Positions 14,997 to 28,782 of a stretch of 64,000 bases of DNA are shown piece by piece (within the stretch, counting starts at the first letter, position 1; each line of letters begins with the position of its first letter). The notes below the pieces were generated by a model. That model worked only from the letters and a program-made list of their open reading frames with translations. It was not told the DNA's origin and ran no database searches. Source of the stretch: Polyangiaceae bacterium (GTDB lineage: Bacteria > Myxococcota_A > Polyangia > Polyangiales > Polyangiaceae); assembly GCA_023150915.1 (NCBI GenBank), contig JAKLKA010000025.1, positions 1-64,000 on the forward strand, in the 5' to 3' direction. Position numbers and translations under genes: made by a program.

Positions 14997-16175
14997 CTAC
15001 GCGATGGTGGCCTCGGCTGCGGCAGCCGTCGAGCCCTTCCCTGGCCAGGAGTACGTCCCCGGGAACACGCGCTCGATGGCCAGAGCCGTCAGGGTGAACC
15101 GGCACACCGACTCTTTGAGCTTGGCGCCGAGACGCCCGCTGACCACCTTCTCGAGGGGTTCGTCCGTGCCGGACACGCGTTGGATCAGCCCGCGCTTTCG
15201 CCCCAGGCTGATACACCGCATCCAGTACGCGAACCTGAACGGTTCGAGCGGCTCGCCGGCGATCGCGCGCAGCACGTTGTCCGCGGCGTGCGCGCCGAGC
15301 GGCATGGCGGTCGCGCATGCCATTCGTAGGCCGGGCGCTGAGACCCCCGTGATGCCGACCCCGTCGCCAGCGCCGAAGATCTGGGGCACGCTCGGCACGC
15401 GCAGCAGGTCGTCGAGCGCGAGCTGACCGGAAGGCGCCACGGGCAACCCCATCTGACGGGCCAGCGGGCTCGCGCTGAGCCCTCCACACCACACGCTCAC
15501 GTCTGACGCGAGCGCTTCGCCGTGGGTGAGCTCGAGTGCCGAGCGTCCGACGGCGGCGACGCGGGCCTGGCTGCGTACCTCCACGCCGAGCTCTGCGAGG
15601 GCAGTCTGGACCGCCACCTTCCCCGCCGGCGAGAGGCCGTCCCCAAGCTCGCTGCTGGCCAGCAGCGTCACGCGCAGCCCCGGCCGCGCCTCGGCGATCT
15701 CTGCCGCGAGCTCGAGCCCGGTCAGTCCCGCGCCGATCACGCTCACGCGCGCGCCTTTCGGGAGCGCGATCAGGCGCTGGCGCAGCGCGTTGGCGGAGTC
15801 TTCAGCAGCGACGTCGTACGCGTGCTCGGCCAGCCCTTCGATCGACGCATCGCGCCGCCCGCTGCCGAGCGCGTAGACCAAGAAGTCGAAGCCAAGGGTG
15901 CCGGCGGCTTCGACCTGGATCTGCCGTGCCCTGGGCTCGATGGCGGCGACTCGCCCCACCCGCAGTCGGACCTGGGTCTTGCGGAGCAGTGACGACAGCG
16001 GCCGCCGTCGCGGGGTGTGGCCCGCCGCCAGCTGGTGCAGCCGGATCCGCTCGACGAAATACGGTGATTCGTTCACCAGCGTGACGCGCGCCCGCGCCCC
16101 GGCGCGCCGTGCGAGGCGGATCGCCGCCATCATCCCGGCGTAACCGGCCCCCAGGACCACCACTTCTGCTGTCAT
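14997..16175 (-). CDS. FAD-dependent pyridine nucleotide oxidoreductase (NDH-2-like)
   Basis: 392 residues. Two dinucleotide-binding motifs are seen: VVVLGAGYAGMMAA for FAD at the N-terminus and VIGAGLTGLELA for NAD(P)H near residue 150. IFGAGDGVGI near residue 280 contacts FAD. No redox CxxxxC pair is present, which fits the type II NADH dehydrogenase side of the family. GGAGG 5 bases upstream sets the ATG at 16175. This is the 'oxidoreductase' member of the carboxymuconolactone decarboxylase/oxidoreductase/epimerase genes that accompany ECF41 factors and are their usual target. Confidence 0.9.
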   Translation of the reverse strand: MTAEVVVLGAGYAGMMAAIRLARRAGARARVTLVNESPYFVERIRLHQLAAGHTPRRRPLSSLLRKTQVRLRVGRVAAIEPRARQIQVEAAGTLGFDFLVYALGSGRRDASIEGLAEHAYDVAAEDSANALRQRLIALPKGARVSVIGAGLTGLELAAEIAEARPGLRVTLLASSELGDGLSPAGKVAVQTALAELGVEVRSQARVAAVGRSALELTHGEALASDVSVWCGGLSASPLARQMGLPVAPSGQLALDDLLRVPSVPQIFGAGDGVGITGVSAPGLRMACATAMPLGAHAADNVLRAIAGEPLEPFRFAYWMRCISLGRKRGLIQRVSGTDEPLEKVVSGRLGAKLKESVCRFTLTALAIERVFPGTYSWPGKGSTAAAAEATIA

Positions 16176-16194
16176 CTCGGCCTCCACCGACCAA

Positions 16195-16221
16195 GACGAG
16201 ACAGCCGCCGGGTTCGTGACA
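16195..16221 (-). promoter_or_regulatory. ECF41-type promoter (TGTCACG-N16-CGTC)
   Basis: On the minus strand TGTCACG (16221-16215) is followed after exactly 16 bases by CGTC (16198-16195). The published ECF41 promoter is TGTCACA-N16-CGTC, so 10 of 11 fixed positions and the spacing match. It lies about 20 bp before the ATG of the flavoprotein gene at 16175, whose operon ends with the ECF41 factor itself. This makes positive autoregulation likely. Confidence 0.75.
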
Positions 16222-16244
16222 CGGAGGCGCTCCGGCCTCGAAGG

Positions 16245-18212
16245 TCAGAACGCGTTCTCGAGCTCTTCGATGTCCTTCTTCAGGTCGTAGGCTCGGCGCG
16301 GGGACGGAAGCGCCGGGGCGCTCGGATGGGCCTTCATCGGGCTCGCTTCGGCCGCGGCCTTGCGCCTTGCCTCGAGCACCAGGGTCGGTGGGTACTCGAT
16401 CTGATACTGGATCTCGAGCTTCCGCTTCTCCTTCGGCTGAAGGGTCAACGGCCAGCGCAGGATGCCCTTGGAGTCGGGCTTCACCTCCGGGCTGATCTTC
16501 ACCCCGCTGATCACGATGTCCTTGTCCTCCGACACCGGGACGCGATCGGCTAGCTTCAGGGACACGGGCTTGCCGGAGAGGTTCTCGATGGTGACGACGA
16601 ACGCGAGCTGCATCTGGGTGCGCTGCTTTCGGACCAGCGCGCTGCGCTTCTTGTCGAGGACCCGCGAGAGCTTGAGCTGATCGGCCACGCTCAAGAACAC
16701 CGCGAACTCTTCGCCGTCCGCGACGAAGTCGAGGTTGGTCATGCCGAGAAACGCCCCGGCCTGGTAGAGGGCCACGTTTCCAGGCAGGAGCGACTGCCCG
16801 CTGTCGTTCACCATCTCGAGGGTCTGCGCCGCGTTCAGGGACTGCTCGGGAGCCGCGACCACGGCCTTCTTCGCTTTCAGGTTCGCGCGGCCGAGCGGCA
16901 CTCTCACCGAGCGACCATCCGCGCGCACCTTGGTCGTGCTCATCGCCTTGAACTGAGCCGTTGTCCCGCGCTGCTGCAGGCTCTGGAAGATCTGGACCGT
17001 CTTCTCTTGAGTGACCTGCAACGACTCGAAGTTCGCCTGGTAGCTCTCTTCGAACTCGATGCTGCGGTCGGTGCTTTGCACGCGCTTGTTCCACAGGCGG
17101 TTCTGCCCTTTGAACGCCGCCTCGGCGCGCCGGAACGACGCCGAGTGCCGTTCGACGGTCCGGGTATGAGCCCTGCCGTCGCCCAGGGTCAGCGCCTCGA
17201 GCTCCGGAATGCGCACCGCCGCCGTGGACGACTGCGTCGAGAACGTGAGCTCGGCATTGTCCCAGTCCTCGCCGCTCGCCTGGGTGACGACCGCGAACGA
17301 CGTCACCTCGACCGGCGTCGAGTCACCGCCCGAGGCGCGCAGCTCGTGCGACGCCTCCCAGGTGGCGCCCGGGAGCATGTAGCTGACCTGGACTTGGCCA
17401 TCCGCCGCCGCGATGCCCTGCACGGTGACGAACACGTTGGTCTCCTCGAGCTGGGTCAGACCCCGCAGGTCCTCGAGCCGCCGCTTGCTGGCGTCGACCA
17501 CGGGGGCCAGCTTCTCGCGCTCGGCCTTCACGCTGCGCCGCCCCTTGGCGATCTCGCGCATCTTCTGGGCGATGAAGTCGACGACGGCGGCGTAGGTGCT
17601 GACGCCGACGCTGCCGGGCACGACCGCCTGGCCGGCGGCGGGCGCGCTGCCGGCGGCCACGTCCTTGTGGAGCTTGTCCAGCGAGAACGCCTTGATGTCC
17701 TCGATCTGCTTGGTCTGGGCGTCGAGCACCTTGAGCTCGTCGTCGAGGGCGAGCAGGCGCTCGGCCAAGGCACGGACGTCGGCTTCGGCCTTGCGGTAGC
17801 TCTGCTCGCTCGCCCGGGCGAGGTAGCTCCTGCCCACTCGCACGTCCAGGATCCGTCCCGCGGTGGTGGCGGCGCGCACGGAGCCCTCGTCCACCCAGCC
17901 GGGCAGATGCCTGACGGCGTACACGGTCGGTGCCGTGGTGAGCTTGACCGTTGCCTCCCGCGACACGAGCGCGCGGTCCGAATAGACCGTCACCTTCCGG
18001 ATCGAGGACGAGACCGGCACCGCGTTGGGATCGTCCGCCACCAGCCTTGCTTGGGGAACCGACGGGTCGAGGCCGCCCGCAGCAGCGCCAGGGCCGGCCG
18101 CCGTGGCGGCGGGTTTGGCCGTCGAGCCCGTCTGCGCGCAGCCCGCGGCCAGCGAAAGCCAGCCTACTGCGCAGAAAAAGGCCAGTTGCCGAATGCTTCG
18201 TGTCGCCGACAT
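16245..18212 (-). CDS. Mucoidy inhibitor MuiA-family (DUF4139) lipoprotein
   Basis: 655 residues. Lipobox at Cys 25 (LSLAAGC). An N-terminal DUF4140-like part (IRKVTVYSDRALVSREATVKL) is followed by a coiled-coil stretch (about residues 150-270) and the DUF4139 domain (QVSYMLPGATWEASHELR, SGEDWDNAELTFSTQS, KRKLEIQYQIEYP). Length fits the family. Pseudomonas MuiA suppresses mucoidy by an unknown route, so an envelope or polysaccharide-related role is possible only by analogy. AAGGAG 5 bases upstream supports the ATG at 18212. Single-gene unit. Confidence 0.88.
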   Translation of the reverse strand: MSATRSIRQLAFFCAVGWLSLAAGCAQTGSTAKPAATAAGPGAAAGGLDPSVPQARLVADDPNAVPVSSSIRKVTVYSDRALVSREATVKLTTAPTVYAVRHLPGWVDEGSVRAATTAGRILDVRVGRSYLARASEQSYRKAEADVRALAERLLALDDELKVLDAQTKQIEDIKAFSLDKLHKDVAAGSAPAAGQAVVPGSVGVSTYAAVVDFIAQKMREIAKGRRSVKAEREKLAPVVDASKRRLEDLRGLTQLEETNVFVTVQGIAAADGQVQVSYMLPGATWEASHELRASGGDSTPVEVTSFAVVTQASGEDWDNAELTFSTQSSTAAVRIPELEALTLGDGRAHTRTVERHSASFRRAEAAFKGQNRLWNKRVQSTDRSIEFEESYQANFESLQVTQEKTVQIFQSLQQRGTTAQFKAMSTTKVRADGRSVRVPLGRANLKAKKAVVAAPEQSLNAAQTLEMVNDSGQSLLPGNVALYQAGAFLGMTNLDFVADGEEFAVFLSVADQLKLSRVLDKKRSALVRKQRTQMQLAFVVTIENLSGKPVSLKLADRVPVSEDKDIVISGVKISPEVKPDSKGILRWPLTLQPKEKRKLEIQYQIEYPPTLVLEARRKAAAEASPMKAHPSAPALPSPRRAYDLKKDIEELENAF

Positions 18213-18303
18213 CGCGACTCCTTCCACGTTGAGCCGCGTGCGTATACGTCCGGGGAGGCGCTGCGATCTGTCGGCGGGCGAAGATTCCGCCGGACCCAGG
18301 GCT

Positions 18304-20394
<2,091 letters not shown>

Positions 20395-20430
20395 CTATCA
20401 ATCTGTCGTCAATTTCACTACATTGTCGCC

Positions 20431-21270
20431 ATGCTGTCATCTTGGGTGGGGCCCCTCGTTCTCGGCGTCTCGCTGGGCTGCGTCGCCTGCGGCTCCGGGC
20501 ACCCGGGGCCGGGGGACGACGAGATGATCGTCGAGCCCGGGTTCGACGGACCGCTCGGCAAGGCGGACTCGGCGGGCGGCGAAGTCGAGCTCAAGATCAC
20601 GCTGCGGCCCGATCAGATCGGCCTGGCGAAGCAGAAGTTCGGGCTGCGCGACAGTGTCGCGGCGGAGCGCGACGTCTGGTTCTACGACAGCGCCGGGCTC
20701 GAGCTCTTCGACAGTGGCGTCATCTTGCGCGGGCGCTCGAAGGCCGACGCTTCCGACGACTCGACGGTGAAGTTCCGACCGATGGACGCCGGCGAGGTCG
20801 ATTCGGAGTGGCTCGCGCTCGATGGCTTCAAGTGCGAGATCGATCGAACGCTGGCCAAGAGCGTTTCATCCTGCTCGCTGACGGCTGTTCAGGACGAAGG
20901 CGAGCTCGAGGACATTGCCGAGGGCGAGCGCGACATCGACAAGGCTTTCTCCTCCGAGCAAGAGGCTCTGCTCGCCGCCTACTCGCCCATCGAAGCGGAG
21001 TGGGATGCCCTCTTGCCGCTCGGGCCGGTAGACGCTCGAGTCTGGAAGGTGAAACCGAAGACCTTCGACTCCAAGCTGACCATGGAGTTGTGGACGCTGC
21101 CGGATTCGTCCCGTTTCCTCGAAGTGTCGCTGCGAGTGGCCCCGGCCGACGCCGACGACGATCTCGCCGCGCTCGCGACCTACCTCGAGTCGCGGGGCTT
21201 TGACGTGGGCGCTGGGCAGGAGACCAAGACACGCACTGCGCTCGAGTACTTCGCGGCCAGCGCGCATTGA
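20431..21270 (+). CDS. CYTH-like domain lipoprotein
   Basis: 279 residues. A hydrophobic N-terminus ends in two possible lipobox cysteines (LGC at 17, VAC at 20). After a Pro/Gly/Asp linker the domain opens with EVELK, matching the ExExK signature of CYTH triphosphate tunnel enzymes, then YDSAGLELFDSGVILRGR (alternating basic strand) and DSTVKFRPMD. CYTH proteins are normally cytoplasmic tripolyphosphatases or adenylate cyclases, so a lipid-anchored version is unusual. Later acidic strands (KLTMELWTL, FLEVSLRV) fit the tunnel. Activity is not proven from sequence. Confidence 0.78.
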   Translation: MLSSWVGPLVLGVSLGCVACGSGHPGPGDDEMIVEPGFDGPLGKADSAGGEVELKITLRPDQIGLAKQKFGLRDSVAAERDVWFYDSAGLELFDSGVILRGRSKADASDDSTVKFRPMDAGEVDSEWLALDGFKCEIDRTLAKSVSSCSLTAVQDEGELEDIAEGERDIDKAFSSEQEALLAAYSPIEAEWDALLPLGPVDARVWKVKPKTFDSKLTMELWTLPDSSRFLEVSLRVAPADADDDLAALATYLESRGFDVGAGQETKTRTALEYFAASAH

Positions 21271-21414
21271 GTTACCAACCCGAGGTGCCACCGGCCCCGG
21301 GAACCCCGGGGGTTGCCCCCCGTCCCCCGCGCTCCGTCGCGCGGGCCCTCGGCCTGCGGTGGGGCCTGCGCGCGCCCAGGGTGATTTTCCCGTGCGGGAA
21401 GGTGGGCTGCCGGT

Positions 21415-23920
21415 TCACTTGGCAGCGGCGGGCTCGGCCAGCACCGCGCGAAGCTTCCTGCCGAGCGCAAGCTCGGTGATCGGCTTGGCGATGAAGTGCG
21501 TGCCCGCCTCGACCACGCCGCGGCTGGCGATGATGTCCTGGGTGTAGCCGGACATGAACAAGACCTTCACGCCGGGGCGGATGGCGGCGACGCGCTCGAA
21601 CACCACCCGGCCGTTGACCTCGGGCATGACCACGTCGGACAGCAGCAGGTCGAGCTGGGGCTCGCGCTCGGCCAAGGCGAGGCAATCGTCGAGGTTCGCG
21701 GCCGCGAGGGGACGATACCCCAGCCGCTCCAGCATGATCACCAGGAGCCCGCGCAGGGCCGCGTCGTCTTCCATCACCAGGACGGTCTCGCCCTGCCCGC
21801 GTGCGACCGCCTCCGGGGCCTCGGCGGGCGCGACGCTGCCCCGGGGGAGCTCCGGCAAGTGGATGGTGAACACCGTGCCCTGGCCGCGCTCGCTCTTCAC
21901 CGACACCGCGCCGCCGTGCTGCTGGACGATGCCGTACACCGTGGAGAGCCCGAGCCCGGTGCCGTAGCCCACTGCCTTGGTGGTGAAGAAGGGCTCGAAG
22001 ATGTGCTCGAGCGTGTCCGGGGCGATGCCCGAGCCGGTGTCCGCGACCTGCAGCTCCACGTGCGGGCCGGGCCGGAGCCCTGCCTGGGCGGTGGCGGGGT
22101 CATCGGGCAGCCGGGCCGTGCGCGTCACGATGGAGATCGTCCCGCCCTCGGCCATGGCATCCCGCGCGTTCACGCACAGATTGACCAGCACCTGCGCGAC
22201 CTGCGCGTTGTCGGCCATGACTCGACCGACGCCGGGATCGAGGTCGAGCGCGATAATGATGTCTTCGCCGACCAGCCGTCCGAGCATCTTGACGATCACC
22301 CGGATCGCCTCGTTGAGGTCCAGCGCGGTCATCTCGATGGTCTGCTTGCGGCCAAACGCCAGAAGCTGCCGCGTGATGTCGGCGGCGCGCTCCCCGGCGG
22401 TGACGACCTGTTGCAAGTCGGCGAGCTCGGGCGAGCCGCGGGGCAGCGACTCCATCACCGCCTGGGAATAGCCCAGGATGATCGATAGCAGGTTGTTGAG
22501 GTCGTGGGCGACGCCCCCCGCGAGCCGGCCCACGGGTTCCATCTTCTGCGACTGCAGGAGCTGCGCCGCCAGCGAGTCTCGTTCGCGTTCGACGCGCCGG
22601 GCGTCCGTGACGTCCAGCATCACGCCCTGCTGCAAGACGGGCGCGCCCGCGGCGTTGCGGATCAGGGTGGCTTGGTCCATGAACCAGCGTTCTTCGCCGG
22701 CCCGGGTTCGCAGCCGGTACTCGGCTGCGAACCGCTCCCCGCTGGCAGAGGCGCGAGCGTACTCGCCGAGCACCCGCGCGGCGTCGTCGGGATGCAGTTG
22801 CTTGGACCAGAGAGCCGGGTCGGCCAGCCATTCCGCGGGGCTGAAACCCAGGGCCGCGACCTGCGGGCTGATGTAGAGCGTGCTGCCCTGCGGGTCGAGC
22901 GCGGCTTCGTAGATGATGCCCGGCAGGTTCTCGACCAGGGTGCGGAAGGACTCCTCCGCCAGGCGCAGGGAGGCGGTCTTCTCGGCGACCTGCTGCTCCA
23001 GGTTGGCGTTGAGGCTCGCGAGATCCGCCTGCGAGGCATTCAAGCGGGCGTTCAGGCTGGCGATCACCCGGAGCTGCTGCTCGAGCCGGCGCTCGTGGGC
23101 GACCTGCTTCAAGAGCGCGTTGGTCCGGGCGCGGAGCAACTCGGGCTCGATGGGCAGGAAGATGAACTCGGTGGCCCCGGCCTGGTAGGCCCGCTCGATG
23201 TCGGTGCTCGCCCTGACGGTGGCGGTCACGAAGACCAGAGGCACGCGGTCGAAACGCTCGTTCTGCCGGACGGTGTGCATCAGCTCGAGGCCGTCCATCA
23301 CCGGCATGTGGAAATCGATCAGCGCCAGCCAGACGTCGTGGTCCAGCAGTTGGCGCAGCGCGGCAGGTCCGGATTGCGCGCCGACGAGGCGACACTCGAC
23401 CGACTCGAGGGCGGCGAGCAGAGACGCGAGCTCGGCCGGGTTGTCGTTGACGACCAGCACCAGCGGACGCTCGGCGTCGCCGCTCTGAGCGCTGAGCTGA
23501 GCCTCCAGCGCCCGCGTGCGCCGGTGGACGTCGACGTAGTGCTCGACCTTCCGGCGCAGGAACTCCGGCGCCAGCGGCTTCAAGATGTAGTCCACCGCGC
23601 CCAGAGAGTAGCCGCGCAAGATGGAGGGCTCGTCCATGGCCGCCGCGGTCATGAACAGGATGGGCGTGTTGCGCGCGCGATCCAGGGCGCGCAGGCGGGC
23701 GGCCGTCTCGAAGCCGTCCATGATGGGCATGAGCACGTCCAGCAGGATCACGGCGAAGTCGTGCTTGGCCGCCAGCTCGACGGCCTCGGGGCCCGAGGAC
23801 GCTTCGATCAGGGTCTCGCCCAGCGACTCCAGTGCCGCCCGGAGCGCCAGGAGATTCGCCGGCACATCGTCCACCAGCAGGATTTCGACTTGGCTCGACG
23901 GCCCCCTCCGTATCCAGCAT
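21415..23920 (-). CDS. Hybrid sensor histidine kinase with two N-terminal receivers, PAS, kinase and C-terminal receiver; start interrupted by frameshift
   Basis: About 834 residues if begun at the ATG at 23920. Order: receiver 1 (VILLDVLMPIMDG), receiver 2 (LALIDFHMPVMDG), coiled coil, PAS domain, HisKA with GVAHDLNNLLS (phosphorylated His), HATPase (VNARDAMAEGG, DTGSGI, GTGLGLSTVYG), receiver 3 (LLLSDVVMPEVNG). The frame as written is continuous only from the GTG at 23874, which would lack the first receiver strand. From the ATG at 23920 the frame reads MLDTEG; removing one C from the five-C run at 23902-23906 joins it to PSSQVEILLVDDVPANLL, a normal receiver start. No membrane segment, so a cytoplasmic sensor. 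Confidence 0.88.
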
Positions 23921-24055
23921 AGAGCCGGGCTCGGGCGGCGTCGACGTCCACGGTCAGCGCAGCGTCGAGGCGTACCAGCGGTCGAACACGGACCGGCCCT
24001 AACACAAAGTGACCTTTAGATTCCTCGCCCGTTTCCAAATAGGCCTATTTGCCCC

Positions 24056-25336
24056 TCACACCGCCGCCAGCGCCTGCGTCAGATCCGCGATCAGATCTTC
24101 GGGGTGCTCCACGCCGATGCTGAGGCGCACCATGCATTCGCCGATGCCCATGCGCGCGCGCTCGGCGGGGGGGATGTCCGAGTGGGTCATGCTGGCGGGG
24201 TGCTCGGCCAAGGACTCGGTGCCGCCCAGGCTGACCGCCAGCTTGAACAGCTGCAGGGCGTTCAAGAAGCGAAACGCCTCGGCCTCGCCGCCGCGCACGT
24301 CGAAGCTGACCATGCCGCCGGGCGCGATGCACTGCCGCTTGTAGACGGCGTGGGCGGGGTCGTCTTCGGTGAGGTGCCCGAGGTAGTGCACGCGGTGGAC
24401 CTTGGGGTGGTCCGCCAGGAAGTCGGCGACGTAACGCGCGTTCTTCATCTGGCTGGTCATGCGCAGCTTGAGTGTCTCGAGGCTGCGCAAGAGCAGCCAG
24501 CCGGTCCACGGCCCGCACATGGTGCCCAGGAAGGTGCGCATGGCACGCACCTCGGTCAAAAGTGCGCGCGAGCCCAGGCACACGCCGGCGATCACGTCGC
24601 TGTGGCCGCCGATGTACTTGGTGGCCGAATACAGCACCAGGTCGGCGCCATGCTTCAGCGGGTGCTGCCAGAGCGGGCCCAGGAAGGTGTTGTCGACCGC
24701 CACGACGACGCGGCGCGCTTCACTCGAGTGCGCGCGGGCGATCTGCGCGCATGCGGCGATGTCCACCAGCGCGTTGGTGGGGTTCGCCGGGGTCTCGATG
24801 TAGATCATGCGCAGGCGGTCGGCGTGGCCGCTGGCCGCGAGCCGCGCTTCGATCTCGGCCGGCGTGGCGCCGGCGGGGAAGCCGACGGGCTGGATGCCGA
24901 AGCGCGTGAGCACGTGTTTCAAGAAGTAGTCGGTGCCGCCGTACAGCGGCTCGCTGTGCAGGATCACGTCGCCGGGCGAGAGCAGCGCGAACAGCGTGGT
25001 GCTGATGGCCGCCATCCCCGACTCGAAGACCGCCGCGCTCTCGGCGTCGTCCCAGAGCGTCAGGCGGTCCTCGAGGATCTCGAGGTCGGGGTTGTTGAGC
25101 CGCGAGTAGATCAGCCCCAGTTGCTCGTTGCCACGCGGCTCGCGCAGGCCATAGGCCAACTCGAAGAAGCTCTTGCCTTCTTCCGCGCTCTTGAACACGA
25201 AGGTGCTGGTCTGAAAGATCGGGATCTTCAGCGAGCCCTCGCTCAGCTTCGGGTCGTAGCCGTAGCTCGACATCAAGCTCTCGGGGCGGAGCGCCTTGCC
25301 GTGGATGAACGCTTCGGGCTTCCTGGCGGACGTCAT
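24056..25336 (-). CDS. Cys/Met metabolism PLP-dependent enzyme (cystathionine gamma-synthase/lyase family)
   Basis: 426 residues of the trans-sulfuration fold-type I family. The PLP-binding lysine is in LYSATKYIGGHSD. Other family marks are YSRLNNPDLEILEDRLTLWDDAE, FESGMAAISTTLFALL, EPLYGGTDYFL and VAVDNTFLGPLWQHPLKHGAD. Substrate choice (cystathionine synthase, lyase or methionine gamma-lyase) cannot be set from sequence alone; the long N-terminus and inserted GLREPRGNEQLG are features of one bacterial subgroup. It lies 51 bp behind the SnoaL-like lipoprotein gene on the same strand and may be cotranscribed. Confidence 0.9.
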   Translation of the reverse strand: MTSARKPEAFIHGKALRPESLMSSYGYDPKLSEGSLKIPIFQTSTFVFKSAEEGKSFFELAYGLREPRGNEQLGLIYSRLNNPDLEILEDRLTLWDDAESAAVFESGMAAISTTLFALLSPGDVILHSEPLYGGTDYFLKHVLTRFGIQPVGFPAGATPAEIEARLAASGHADRLRMIYIETPANPTNALVDIAACAQIARAHSSEARRVVVAVDNTFLGPLWQHPLKHGADLVLYSATKYIGGHSDVIAGVCLGSRALLTEVRAMRTFLGTMCGPWTGWLLLRSLETLKLRMTSQMKNARYVADFLADHPKVHRVHYLGHLTEDDPAHAVYKRQCIAPGGMVSFDVRGGEAEAFRFLNALQLFKLAVSLGGTESLAEHPASMTHSDIPPAERARMGIGECMVRLSIGVEHPEDLIADLTQALAAV

Positions 25337-25387
25337 GCGTCGCCTCGTGCCACGGCCCGCGCGCGGGCGCCATGACGGGCGGCAGCG

Positions 25388-25903
25388 CTACTTGTGCGTC
25401 AGCTGACGGGTGAGCGCGGCCACGTCGGTCAGCGACCACACCTCCGCAATCTTGCCGTTCTGCAGGCGGTAGACCGCGAAGTTTGCCGCCTTCACCTTCT
25501 TGCCGGTGGGCTTGATGCCGGCGAACTCGCCCTGGTGCGTGCCCTCGAGGGTGACCCGCGCCGCGAGCCGGTCCTTGTCTCGGATCACCTCGTCCACCGT
25601 GAGCTTCACGTCGGGAAAAGCGGCGATGAGGTTCTTGGCCAGGTCCTTCAAGTACGCGGTGCCTTCGCCGCCGTCGGCGTCGGGCGCCACGCTGTGGATC
25701 TTCACGCTCGGAGAGAAGAAGCGGTCGATCGCCTCGGGGTCGTGCTTGTTGTAGACCGCCTCGATGTACGCCGCGTAGTCGAATGCCTCCGTCGGCTGTG
25801 CGCCGGCGGACTGCCCGTCGGCGACCTGCGGCAGCGGCTTGCAGCCCGTCGTGAGCCCCGGCACCGCGAGCGACAGGGCCGCGAGGAGAAGGGCGCGAGC
25901 CAT
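25388..25903 (-). CDS. SnoaL-like/ester-cyclase-fold lipoprotein
   Basis: 171 residues. Lipobox at Cys 21 (VPGLTTGC). The domain is a small NTF2-like cone: [76 protein letters not shown] and [12 protein letters not shown], which is the SnoaL/ester cyclase pattern. Such proteins bind or modify small hydrophobic molecules, though many have no known activity. An anchored form suggests an envelope function. It is divergent from acnA, with 108 bp between starts. Confidence 0.85.
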   Translation of the reverse strand: MARALLLAALSLAVPGLTTGCKPLPQVADGQSAGAQPTEAFDYAAYIEAVYNKHDPEAIDRFFSPSVKIHSVAPDADGGEGTAYLKDLAKNLIAAFPDVKLTVDEVIRDKDRLAARVTLEGTHQGEFAGIKPTGKKVKAANFAVYRLQNGKIAEVWSLTDVAALTRQLTHK

Positions 25904-25932
25904 CGTGGCCCTGACGGTCGCACGACTCGCCC

Positions 25933-25997
25933 GGCCGCGGCAACCGGCGCGCCGGCGGCGCCCAAACCGTCGCGCTTGCGGCGCCCGAACCGTCGCG
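25933..25997 (+). repeat. Three 19-bp direct repeats at 23-bp period upstream of acnA
   Basis: Two copies, at 25956-25974 and 25979-25997 (cggcgcccaaaccgtcgcg and the same with one change), match at 18 of 19 positions. A third, degenerate copy at 25933-25951 matches at 13 of 19. The period is exactly 23 bp. They fill the space between the SnoaL-like gene and acnA, 15 to 79 bp before the acnA ATG, and could be an operator array. The region is otherwise GC-rich, so low-complexity similarity is a rival reading. Confidence 0.4.
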
Positions 25998-26011
25998 GTA
26001 CGCGCCCCGCC

Positions 26012-28720
<2,709 letters not shown>

Positions 28721-28782
28721 CCCGCAGGGGTGAATGACGCTGGCGAACGCGCCGCGGTTCGTGCCACGCTGGTGAGGGCGGC

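Noticed and set aside
25933-25997. Possible CRISPR array
   Set aside because: Only three repeats, one degenerate, with 4-bp gaps instead of spacers; no cas genes in the window.
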